64,000 nt of DNA from positions 1 to 64,000 of the forward strand of contig JARRBR010000002.1 of NCBI GenBank assembly GCA_029982755.1, in the 5' to 3' direction. This document shows positions 7,143 to 13,774 of the stretch, piece by piece. Made by a program: the position numbers and the translations under genes. Position 1 is the stretch's first letter. Each line of letters starts with the position of its first letter. A model generated the notes under the pieces. It worked only from the letters and a program-made list of their open reading frames with translations, did no database searches and was not told the DNA's origin. The DNA comes from Rhodocyclaceae bacterium. Lineage in GTDB: Bacteria > Pseudomonadota > Gammaproteobacteria > Burkholderiales > Rhodocyclaceae.

Positions 7143-8701
7143 GTTCAAAGACTCACCTGCACGTCATCGCCGCCACCAAGACACAGCCGCCGCCCCCGTC
7201 CGATCTGCCGGTGATCAAGATCGAAGACGGCAGCCTGCCCGACAACGTGCGCGCGATTGCTGCCGCGCTCGCAAGTGCGCCCGATCTGTTTACGTTCGGG
7301 GAACGGCTGGTGCGCCTGTATTCGGGCGCCAATGGTGCCGCCGTCGTGCCGGTAGAGTCGGCGCATGTTATGGAACTGGTCGGCCTGTATGCGCGCCTGA
7401 CGAAGTTCGACGGCCGAAGCGGAGCCGACCGCCAAGCCGACTGTCCGCGCCGGCTGGCAGACGCTTACATAGCCCGTCGGCATCACCCCGAACACAAGCA
7501 GTTGCATGGCGTGGTGGAGGCACCGACGATCACCGCAGACGGCCGCCTCCTTGATCGACCAGGCTACGACCCAGAGTCCGGCCTGTTCGTGGCCTGCACC
7601 CCATCCGACCTGGCGAACTACCCCGGCATCAACCCGCGCCCGGATGCCGACGACGCAAAAGCCGCGATTGAGCTACTTCTCGACGCACTCGATACCTGGC
7701 CCTTCGTGGAGGCCGGCGACCGATCCGCCGCACTCGCTGCGCTGGTCGGAACCATCGTCCGCCGCTCGATACCGGCCGCACCCATGACCGGCATCACTGC
7801 TACCGCAGCCGGCACCGGGAAAAGCCTGCTTGCCGACTGGATCAGCATCATTGCGACCGGCTCGCGCCCCGCAGTCATGAGCTTGGGCCGCAACGATGAC
7901 GAGAACGAAAAACGCCTTGCGGGCGCCTACCTGGCTGGCGATCCCGTCATCGCGCTCGACAACATCAGCTTTCCGCTTGGCTTCGATCTGTTGTGCCAAG
8001 TCTGCACCCAACCCCGCGCCCGCTTCCGGCCGCTCGGTGGATCTGCACTCGTGACCGTGCCGACGAATGCGCAACTGATCGCCACCGGCAACGCCTTGAC
8101 GATCACCGGAGACCTGAAGCGCCGCGCCCTTCTGATTCGCCTCGACGCCGGCATGGAGCGCCCCGAGCTGCGCCGCTTCGACCGTGACGCGCTCGAATAC
8201 GCACGCGCCGAACGTGGGCGCCTTATCGCCGCCGCGCTCACGATCCCGCTGGCGTACATCGCAGCAGGCTCGCCGCCCGTTGATCTGCCTCCAGTAGGAT
8301 CGTTCACCGAATGGGACCGCCTTGTCCGCCGCCCGCTGCGCTGGCTCGGGTTGCCCGATCCCCTGGCCCCTGCTGAGACATTGCGCGAATTCGATCCCGA
8401 GCTAGAGGCGTCCCGCCTGCTGCTATCGGCATGGTTCGACGCATTCAACACCAAGCCGGTAGGCGCTGCGGAAGTGGTGGCCGCTGCGCTGTCGGTTGGC
8501 GAGGCGACTGGAAACTACCGATACCCCGATCTGCGCGAGGCGTTGCAGTTGATCTGCCACGAGAAGATCACCGCGCGCCGGCTTGGTGGATGGCTGCGCG
8601 CAAACCGCGACCGGATCGTCGACGGACTGCGCGCAGTACAGGCCGGAACAGACGGTCACTCGAAAACCGGCCTGTGGTCGGTTCGACCGGAATGCGGGTA
8701 A
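7139..8701 (+). CDS. P-loop ATPase, SF3/D5-like replication helicase candidate
   Basis: The 520-aa product has a Walker A motif AGTGKS near 224-229, a Walker B-like VIALDN near 270-275, and a polar sensor segment IATGN about 45 residues later, followed by an arginine-rich strand LKRRALLIRL. This order fits superfamily 3 or D5-type phage and plasmid replication helicases. The N-terminal 200 residues show no clear primase motif that I can identify. The gene is directly followed by iteron-like repeats, which supports an initiator-helicase role for the element. It overlaps the upstream gene by 4 bases. Confidence 0.65.
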   Translation: MSSKTHLHVIAATKTQPPPPSDLPVIKIEDGSLPDNVRAIAAALASAPDLFTFGERLVRLYSGANGAAVVPVESAHVMELVGLYARLTKFDGRSGADRQADCPRRLADAYIARRHHPEHKQLHGVVEAPTITADGRLLDRPGYDPESGLFVACTPSDLANYPGINPRPDADDAKAAIELLLDALDTWPFVEAGDRSAALAALVGTIVRRSIPAAPMTGITATAAGTGKSLLADWISIIATGSRPAVMSLGRNDDENEKRLAGAYLAGDPVIALDNISFPLGFDLLCQVCTQPRARFRPLGGSALVTVPTNAQLIATGNALTITGDLKRRALLIRLDAGMERPELRRFDRDALEYARAERGRLIAAALTIPLAYIAAGSPPVDLPPVGSFTEWDRLVRRPLRWLGLPDPLAPAETLREFDPELEASRLLLSAWFDAFNTKPVGAAEVVAAALSVGEATGNYRYPDLREALQLICHEKITARRLGGWLRANRDRIVDGLRAVQAGTDGHSKTGLWSVRPECG

Positions 8702-8702
8702 A

Positions 8703-8807
8703 GCGGTATTTGCGGGATGTGTCTCCGCTCACGTGGGAAAAGTGTCAGTGACATATTTAGGGAATGAGTGGGAACACACCCCGCAAACACCGCAAATACC
8801 GCAACAC
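8703..8807 (+). repeat. Iteron-like repeats and inverted repeat, candidate replication origin
   Basis: Three adjacent 9-mers CCGCAAACA, CCGCAAATA and CCGCAACAC occupy 8781-8807. A 13-nt inverted copy, gcggtatttgcgg at 8703-8715, exactly matches the reverse complement of 8790-8802. Between them lies the perfect palindrome TGTCAGTGACA followed by an AT-rich stretch (acatatttag). The site begins one base after the stop of the P-loop ATPase gene. Iterons plus AT-rich DNA beside a helicase gene is the usual form of a phage or plasmid origin. An operator for the terminase operon is the alternative. Confidence 0.55.
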
Positions 8808-8916
8808 CCGCGCGGAACTTGGGTCCTCCTGTGGGCAAACCACAGAGGGTACGCAGAGTCGCGGTTCCTGTGTAGTTAGGGGCTATTACAAGACTTTAAA
8901 GAAATAGGATTTCGCT

Positions 8917-9447
8917 ATGAATCAGACCGAAATGGCACATCTAGTAGGCGTGTCGCCCATGACCGTTTCCAACTGGGTCCGCGAGGGCATGCCATGCCGG
9001 CACCCTGGCGGACGGGGGCGCGCGTCGGATATCGACCTTGCCACCGCCCTCGAATGGCTGGCAAAGCGCGGCATCCGGCCGAACGTGGCGCGAGATCACG
9101 CGCTGGTGATCCCGACCGACCAGGCGCCGGAAGACGACGACAGCGCCGGCGAGGATGGCGCCGACTACAAGGCCAGCCGCGCCAAGCGCGAGCACTACGC
9201 CGCCGCACGCGAGGAAATGCGCTACCGGCAAGAGGCCGGCGAGCTGATGGTGGCTGCCGAGGTGGAAACCGCCGTAGCGGCCGCCTGCACCACCATCCGC
9301 ACCGCCCTAGAGGCGCTGCCCGACGCGCTCGCGCCACGCCTAGCCGCGATCACGGATGAAAATGAGTGTCGGAGCCTGCTTGCGGCCGAGATCGAGCACA
9401 CGCTCGAACAGTTGAGCGCCGATTTGTTGCGCGCACCCAAAGCATGA
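8917..9447 (+). CDS. terS: Phage terminase small subunit, Nu1-like
   Basis: The 176-aa product has an N-terminal winged helix-turn-helix (MAHLVGVSPMTVSNWVREGM), a Gly-rich turn, then the charged helix RAKREHYAAAREEMRYRQ and a C-terminal helical oligomerisation region, the plan of lambda Nu1-type small terminases. TerS recognises the packaging site and brings it to the large subunit. No large subunit is present in the element, so it would have to work with a helper-phage TerL. AGGA lies 8 bases before the ATG. The stop overlaps the next start. Confidence 0.82.
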   Translation: MNQTEMAHLVGVSPMTVSNWVREGMPCRHPGGRGRASDIDLATALEWLAKRGIRPNVARDHALVIPTDQAPEDDDSAGEDGADYKASRAKREHYAAAREEMRYRQEAGELMVAAEVETAVAAACTTIRTALEALPDALAPRLAAITDENECRSLLAAEIEHTLEQLSADLLRAPKA

Positions 9448-9824
9448 GCACCGAACTTGCCCGCCGCGCTGCCGCTGGCGACACCAGCCCCGAGGTCTCC
9501 CGCTGGTGGTGCGAGGCCATGCGCCGACACCTCGACGGTGACGACCTCGACCAGGCGCTAAGGCTCGACCGAGCATCGCGCCTGCGCGAGCGCAACCGGG
9601 CGTTGAAGGACGCCGCCGCCCTGCTGGCCGCCGACGATGGCCCTTGGCGCTGTGCCTGCCGCCTGGAGGCCGCGATTCGGCGCCACGAGGCCCGCATTGC
9701 GCCGCTTCTGGCGCGCGACCCGGCAACGACCCTAGCGCCGATAGACGAGGCGCTGCGCCGCGCCTTCGACACCCGGCAGCGCGTACCGACCACGGCCCGC
9801 AATCTGTTCGATCTGATCCGCTGA
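9444..9824 (+). CDS. Hypothetical protein (126 aa) between terS and the capsid-like gene
   Basis: Not recognised. The product is highly charged and helical, with WWCEAMRRHL near the start and DRASRLRERNRALKDAAALL in the middle. Its start overlaps the terS stop as ATGA, so it is translated with TerS. In complete phages this position usually holds the large terminase and portal genes; this protein is far too small for either and has no ATPase motif. A helper-interaction or packaging role is possible but unproven. Confidence 0.6.
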   Translation: MSTELARRAAAGDTSPEVSRWWCEAMRRHLDGDDLDQALRLDRASRLRERNRALKDAAALLAADDGPWRCACRLEAAIRRHEARIAPLLARDPATTLAPIDEALRRAFDTRQRVPTTARNLFDLIR

Positions 9825-9900
9825 CGCAACACTGATGCAATAGGCCGAAAGCATCAGCAGGAAGTGGGCAGCATTGGACCGTACCCAATCGGAGACCCCC

Positions 9901-10920
9901 ATGCTGAACCACAATCCCCGCGACATCCTCGCCGCTGGCGCCGACGCCATCGCCGCCGCCTTCAACGTCCCGAACCGCACCCCGCACCCGCTTGTTGATG
10001 AACTGGCCAGCGCGCCGCTGTCGCGCCTGGCCTATGCCGCTGGCCTCGCCATCCGGCCGCAGCAGTCGCACGAAAACGACCGCGCGGTTATGGCTCGCGG
10101 AATGACCTCATCCGACTACGCCGGCCTGCTCGCTTCCGCAAGCACCACGCTTGCAAATCGCCGCTTCGCCGCCGTGGCCGAACATCGCGCGTTCTGCGCG
10201 ACCGTCGAATGCCGCGACTTCAAGCCGATGGAGATCGCCACCGCCGACGTCGACGGCGAGCTGCCCGCCGTAGGCGAGCTGCAAGAAGTCGCCTACGGTC
10301 ACGTGCTGGTTGGCAATGGCGCTACGGCGCAACTGCGCGCCTTCGCCCGTGTGCTGCGCGCCTCGCGCACGCTGATTGTCAATGACGCCGCCGGCATGCT
10401 GGCCGCTGCCGTCGAAAACCTGGGCACCGCCGCTGCGCGCACCGAGGCGCGCGAGGTGTACAGCGTTTTCGAGGCTGATGCGCCGATGGAAGATGGCGAG
10501 CTTCCGTTCCATGCCGACCACGGCAACATCGTCGCAAGTGCGCTCGATGCGACCAGTCTGGGCGCCGCAATGGCCGCGCTGCGCACGATGACGTTGATCG
10601 GTGGCAATCAAGCAGACCTGAGCGCCGCGCACCTTGTTGTTGCTGCCGGCCTCGAGCTGGCCGCCCGCAAGCTGGTGCACGAATCCGGGCTGGCAATCAC
10701 CGTGACCGCATCCGGCCGCCTGGCTACCGGCCGATGGTATCTGCTGCCGAGCCCCGAGGCCGCGCCGACCGTTGCCGTTCTGCGGCTGAAGGGCAGTACC
10801 CAGCCGGTATTGATCGAACCGTGGCAGGAGGAATTCAGCTTCGATGGCGCGGTTATGCGCGGTTCATGCGATACCGGCGCGGTGCTGGTCGCGCGGACCC
10901 TGATCCGTGGGGGAGCGTGA
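9901..10920 (+). CDS. Phage major capsid protein-like (Mu gpT / protease-capsid fusion C-terminal type)
   Basis: The 339-aa product resembles the capsid half of Mu gpT and ClpP-like protease/capsid fusion proteins: ARGMTSSDYAGLLA near the start, the family signature PFHADHGNI in the middle, and the C-terminal segment around GSTQPVLIEPWQEEF then FDGAVMRGSCDTGAV, matching the HK97-fold end of those capsids. No protease domain is fused or nearby. GGAGA precedes ATG 9901. The protein could form a small satellite capsid or modify the helper capsid. That it is a remnant of a lost prophage is possible, although the frame is intact. Confidence 0.75.
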   Translation: MLNHNPRDILAAGADAIAAAFNVPNRTPHPLVDELASAPLSRLAYAAGLAIRPQQSHENDRAVMARGMTSSDYAGLLASASTTLANRRFAAVAEHRAFCATVECRDFKPMEIATADVDGELPAVGELQEVAYGHVLVGNGATAQLRAFARVLRASRTLIVNDAAGMLAAAVENLGTAAARTEAREVYSVFEADAPMEDGELPFHADHGNIVASALDATSLGAAMAALRTMTLIGGNQADLSAAHLVVAAGLELAARKLVHESGLAITVTASGRLATGRWYLLPSPEAAPTVAVLRLKGSTQPVLIEPWQEEFSFDGAVMRGSCDTGAVLVARTLIRGGA

Positions 10921-11387
10921 TGTTCGAGAAATCCGCCGCCGACCGCTATCTGGCCGCCGTCAAGGTGCTGACGAAAGCCGAGGCGGCACACCGCAAGAAC
11001 CTCGACCTGCTCTATCAGGCGATGGACGCAAAGCAAGCGCACCAGGTCACGCCCCTGCGCCGGGACTGCGAACGGTCGGAGCGCGCATTGCAGGACGCAT
11101 TGCAGGCCGCGCACGATGCCCACCGCGCGTACTGGACGCAGCGCCGGGACGCCATACGCGACGAACTCGACCGCGCCGCACTGGTGATTGCCGAATTCGA
11201 CGCCTTTGCGCTGCTCGCTGGTGACCGGGCGCCACACCCGGCGCTGCGGTATCTGCAAGGCCGCGCCCTGGAAGGCCGCACCGCCGCGAACCTGCTCGAC
11301 CAGGACGTGCTGGCGACGCACGGCGTACCACAAGAGGCGCCCGATTCGGCGCTGCTGGAAGACGAGCGCGGCGCTTGGCGACCCTGA
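10920..11387 (+). CDS. Hypothetical protein (155 aa) downstream of the capsid-like gene
   Basis: Not recognised. The N-terminal two thirds is one long charged helical region (KVLTKAEAAHRKNLDLL then QHALQDALQ-type repeats), likely coiled coil. The C terminus is acidic and proline-containing. The ATG overlaps the capsid-like stop (TGATG) and is preceded by GGGGGAG, so the two are coupled. Position after the capsid gene suggests a head-associated, scaffolding or connector role, but no motif proves it. Confidence 0.6.
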   Translation: MFEKSAADRYLAAVKVLTKAEAAHRKNLDLLYQAMDAKQAHQVTPLRRDCERSERALQDALQAAHDAHRAYWTQRRDAIRDELDRAALVIAEFDAFALLAGDRAPHPALRYLQGRALEGRTAANLLDQDVLATHGVPQEAPDSALLEDERGAWRP

Positions 11388-11519
11388 ACACCCTGCGGGG
11401 CGTGAAAAGCCTAGCGGTAGGCACCGGGCGCGGCTGACAGGCTGAAACAGCGCGCAAGGCAGACCACCGGACGCCGATTGGAAACCGGCTGCAAGGTCTG
11501 CCACCCACCGAGACCACCT

Positions 11520-12044
11520 ATGACCTACACCCACCCGCCGCGTGCCGCCCTGGGCCGTATTCATCCGCTGGCCGACGTGCCGGCCGCGATCAAGGGCGCA
11601 TCGTTGGAGCGCACCGCGCACCACGAGGCCGGGCACGTCGTGCTGATGGAGTGGGCCGGACTGACCCCCACGAAGGCGAGTGCATCCGCTGGCAACGGCC
11701 TAGCCGAATGGGATTTGGCCGAGATCGGCGCCGACGATCCGCCCACCGACCATGACCGCCCGCTGGCCGCTGCACAGGCCGCAGCCGTGATGCACGCCGG
11801 CATCTGCGCAGAATTGATCTACGTCGGGCACCGATGGCAGGGCGTGACCGTCCGCATGCGCTCGAAGGATTGGCAGCTCGCGTGCATGCTGCTTGCGCAG
11901 CACTTCGGCCCCGGTCTGGCAGGGCACGGATTCTCACAGCGCACAGCCCTTGCGGTGCTGACGCAGCACTGGCCGCGCGTACAACAGATCGCCGCCCACC
12001 TGATCGAGCATGGCACCTGGAGACCTGAAAATGAGCAGAGCTGA
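11520..12044 (+). CDS. FtsH-like (M41) zinc peptidase domain without ATPase
   Basis: The 174-aa product has HEAGH at 35-39, and later AGICAELIY then SKDWQLA with D117. In FtsH the same order is HEAGH, GGRAAEE and SNDLQ, where the aspartate is the third zinc ligand, so all metal ligands appear kept. The AAA+ ATPase and membrane parts of FtsH are missing. Free M41-like domains occur in phages and islands with unknown targets. There is no strong ribosome site before ATG 11520. The next gene starts inside its 3' end. Confidence 0.75.
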   Translation: MTYTHPPRAALGRIHPLADVPAAIKGASLERTAHHEAGHVVLMEWAGLTPTKASASAGNGLAEWDLAEIGADDPPTDHDRPLAAAQAAAVMHAGICAELIYVGHRWQGVTVRMRSKDWQLACMLLAQHFGPGLAGHGFSQRTALAVLTQHWPRVQQIAAHLIEHGTWRPENEQS

Positions 12045-12219
12045 ACGCATCATCGACGAGTGCAAGCGCCGGGAGCTGACAGTAGAGCGCACCGGCAATG
12101 TATGGCGCATCTTCGGGCGTGGCGTGGATATCCGCGTCCTGCACTTGGAACACGTCGACCTGAACGAACTGAACCCGCTGCACCCTGGCCCGCGCACCGC
12201 CTGGCGCGAAGCACGCTGA
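12031..12219 (+). CDS. Small hypothetical protein (62 aa) of the element
   Basis: Not recognised. The product begins MSRAERIIDECKRRELTVER and continues with a short beta segment ending in LHLEHVDLNELNP, like many small phage helix-plus-sheet proteins. Its start lies 14 bases inside the end of the peptidase gene, with GGAGA at good spacing, and its stop overlaps the start of the next gene (TGATG). It is therefore part of a tightly coupled three-gene tail of the element operon. Confidence 0.6.
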   Translation: MSRAERIIDECKRRELTVERTGNVWRIFGRGVDIRVLHLEHVDLNELNPLHPGPRTAWREAR

Positions 12220-12518
12220 TGCGCTGCTGCGCCTGCTGCCGAATGCCCGCCCCGCTGGCTGTCGTGCATCCCGGCGAGATCCACGGCATCGGCGTGACCT
12301 TCGGCCTCTGCGCCCGCTGCGAGCTGGCAAACACCAGGCTTCCGGCCGGTACGCGGCAGAAGCGCCTCAACAGCGCCGCCGACCTGGCCGCACGCGACAC
12401 CAGCGGCCGATTCTGGACCGCTAGATTCCCCGACCAAGACGCCGCCGCACTGGCCGCACACATGCTCGCGCACCCCGACACCGCACCCGATACCGCCGCC
12501 GCCTTGGGCTGGCGGTAG
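12219..12518 (+). CDS. Small cysteine-rich, putative zinc-binding protein (99 aa)
   Basis: Not recognised as a family. The N terminus has C3, C4, C6 and C7 (MRCCACC) and a second pair C31 and C34 (CARC), a treble-clef or zinc-ribbon spacing. The C-terminal part has GRFWTARFPDQDAAALAAHM. The start overlaps the preceding stop. It is the last protein gene of the element, followed by the hairpin array and the minus-strand tRNA-Leu. Confidence 0.6.
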   Translation: MRCCACCRMPAPLAVVHPGEIHGIGVTFGLCARCELANTRLPAGTRQKRLNSAADLAARDTSGRFWTARFPDQDAAALAAHMLAHPDTAPDTAAALGWR

Positions 12519-12520
12519 TG

Positions 12521-12813
12521 TGCTCAAGACTGAGCGCGCCCCAACCCCCATTGGGGGATGAACCGTGGACAGGTGACGCCCTCGCGCGCGCGGGCTTCTC
12601 CGTTCAAGTGGGAAAAATTTCCCGCTTGATCTGGTGACGCCCTCGCGCGCGCGGGCTTCTCCCCCAATGGGGGAAAATCCCACCGAGGCCGACGCCATCG
12701 CGCGCGTGGAGCCGAGCCGTAGCCTTTTCCTCAGACTGAGGACAAGCAACCGCCGCCACGCGCTGGAGCCTTTCCCTGCATTGCAGGTAAGGCCCGACCT
12801 CGCGCGGAGTTCT
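12521..12813 (+). repeat. Array of distinct hairpins separated by a conserved GC-rich spacer
   Basis: Six different palindromes follow each other: gctca-agac-tgagc (from 12521), ccccc-att-ggggg (12545-12557), a 12-bp stem of 26 nt (12604-12629), ccccc-aat-ggggg (12661-12673), cctca-gac-tgagg (12729-12741) and ctgca-t-tgcag (12776-12786). Between them lies a repeated spacer: a perfect 30-bp copy at 12572-12601 and 12633-12662 starting ggtgacgccctcgcgcgcg, a degenerate copy at 12691-12712, and weaker ones near 12751-12775 and 12796-12813. No coding sequence explains it. It separates the protein genes from the convergent tRNA-Leu gene. Confidence 0.75.
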
Positions 12814-12820
12814 ATCAAAC

Positions 12821-12904
12821 TGGTGCCCGGGACGGGACTCGAACCCGTAAGCCGTAGGCGATGGATTTTAAGTCCACTGCGGTTACCAATTTCGCCACCC
12901 GGGC
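12821..12904 (-). tRNA. Complete tRNA-Leu(UAA) carried by the element
   Basis: Read on the minus strand, GCCCGGG (from 12904) pairs with CCCGGGC, followed by A73 and an encoded CCA (12823-12821). The loop CTTAAAA gives anticodon TAA. The gene is 84 nt and very like the split chromosomal gene, with differences mainly in the D arm, anticodon stem and variable arm. Position 28-42 is changed from C-G to T-A on both sides, so pairing is kept and the gene looks functional rather than decayed. It supplies the tRNA whose chromosomal gene the element interrupts. Confidence 0.95.
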
Positions 12905-12921
12905 AGGGCGCGCATTGTACC
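12905..12921 (-). promoter_or_regulatory. Host-like promoter of the element tRNA-Leu
   Basis: On the minus strand ggtacaatgcgcgccct directly precedes the tRNA, with TACAAT at 12919-12914. The chromosomal gene has ggtacaatgcgcgcccct at the same distance. The match shows that the tRNA was captured together with its -10 region and leader from a related host. Further upstream the sequences differ and merge with the GTGCGTA repeats. Confidence 0.6.
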
Positions 12922-12923
12922 AA

Positions 12924-12953
12924 GTGCATAACTTCGTGCGTAAATCGTGCGTA
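12924..12953 (+). repeat. GTGCGTA repeats, candidate integrase arm sites (right end)
   Basis: GTGCGTA at 12936-12942 and 12947-12953 and the variant GTGCATA at 12924-12930 are spaced 11-12 bases apart. They match the pair at 3059-3077 near the other end. The remaining bases up to attR (12954-13079) hold no gene that I can identify and are more AT-rich than the surroundings. Confidence 0.45.
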
Positions 12954-13079
12954 ATCGACAGCCGCAAAGCACCTCAAATCATCACATCGAACCGCACAAG
13001 GACGAAAAGCACCACGATCAAGGACCAGTAAAACTAAGTGTTATAGCGTGATCCTATGCGCTTCGTTGTGTTCGATATT

Positions 13080-13088
13080 GACTTAAAA
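13080..13088 (+). repeat. attR core GACTTAAAA
   Basis: This is the right copy of the 9-base core. Element sequence ending ttcgatatt precedes it, and the chromosomal tRNA continues after it with TCCGCCGCC. Joining the element ends would give an attP of ttcgatatt-GACTTAAAA-actttcgac. Confidence 0.85.
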
Positions 13089-13134
13089 TCCGCCGCCTCA
13101 AGGCTTACGGGTTCGACCCCCGTCCCGGGCACCA
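13080..13134 (+). pseudogene. 3' half of tRNA-Leu(UAA)
   Basis: The anticodon loop core is followed by the 3' anticodon stem TCCGC, the variable arm, the T arm ACGGGTTCGACCCCCGT, acceptor strand CCCGGGC, A73 and CCA (13132-13134). It fits exactly with the 5' half at 2981-3019. It has no promoter of its own here and cannot yield a tRNA. Confidence 0.92.
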
Positions 13135-13189
13135 CCTTCCGCGCGTCATGTCCGGCGCGGCACAGCGGGCATCGACCGACGGGGCGCGC

Positions 13190-13774
13190 TCACTCGAGCC
13201 GCTGCGATTCCGCGATCAGCGCACCGAGCAGCTGGAACGCCTTCTCCTCGGAGAGCTTGTCGGCGGCGGAAAGGTTGAGGATGGTCTTGGCCAGCGCCTC
13301 GGCAATCGGGCCGCAGCTCCCCGCGGTCTTGTCGAAGAGCCGGTTGGACGTCGTTCGAGTGGCCGCGTCCTGAATGCTGACGTCCGGACCGATGTCCGGC
13401 TGGGAACGCTCCGGCGGCGGCGTCCGAGCGGGAGCGGCGGCACCGTCGGCACGCAGGCTTCGCCATGCCGGTTCGGGGACGTCGCCCTCGCTATGGCGCT
13501 GATCCAGCCAGCCGCGCACCAGACCCAGTGCGTCCTCGATGGCGAAGGCGAAAGGGTCCGAAACCGGCTTGCGTGCCGACGTCATCAGGCTGATGCGGCT
13601 GCCCGAGGTACCGGCCAGCTGGGCGAGGCGGTTCTTGGTTCCGCGTGCGCCGGTCAGCATGATCAGGTTCAGGCGCCGGTTCTCCAGGGTCTGCTTGCGA
13701 TCGCTCGCCGGCATCCATTCCGCGCGCTGGGCATCGGTCGTGGCCGCTACCGGGTCTTCGACGATATTGGTCAT
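13190..13774 (-). CDS. XRE-like helix-turn-helix DNA-binding protein
   Basis: The 194-aa product has a helix-turn-helix near residues 25-75 (TKNRLAQLAGTSGSRISLM) ending in the phrase GLVRGWLDQRH, as in many proteobacterial XRE regulators where the HTH is followed by LGLPxGWLD. The rest is a disordered proline-rich linker and a C-terminal helix. It lies outside the element, just right of the tRNA 3' half, and reads toward it. ATG 13774 is chosen because the upstream extension looks non-coding. Its targets are unknown. Confidence 0.6.
   Translation of the reverse strand: MTNIVEDPVAATTDAQRAEWMPASDRKQTLENRRLNLIMLTGARGTKNRLAQLAGTSGSRISLMTSARKPVSDPFAFAIEDALGLVRGWLDQRHSEGDVPEPAWRSLRADGAAAPARTPPPERSQPDIGPDVSIQDAATRTTSNRLFDKTAGSCGPIAEALAKTILNLSAADKLSEEKAFQLLGALIAESQRLE

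Larger units (their letters stand above)
3011..13088 (+). mobile_element. Integrated phage-satellite-like element in tRNA-Leu(UAA), about 10.07 kb
   Basis: The element is bounded by GACTTAAAA repeats inside a split tRNA-Leu gene. Order: integrase, small gene, RadC-like, small gene, 205-aa unknown, AlpA-like excisionase, two small genes, P-loop ATPase, iteron-like repeats, terminase small subunit, 126-aa unknown, capsid-like protein, 155-aa unknown, M41-like peptidase, two small genes, hairpin array, and a complete tRNA-Leu(UAA) on the minus strand. All proteins are on the plus strand, many with 4-base start/stop overlaps. There is no large terminase, portal, tail, lysis or repressor gene. Presence of integration, replication and partial packaging genes without a full virion set fits a satellite that depends on a helper phage; a decayed prophage is the alternative. 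Confidence 0.8.

Noticed and set aside
12521-12813. CRISPR array
   Set aside because: Only two perfect repeats exist, spacing includes palindromes rather than unique spacers, and no cas gene is present.
3011-13088. Complete functional prophage
   Set aside because: Large terminase, portal, tail, lysis and repressor genes are all absent from an otherwise intact 10-kb gene set.
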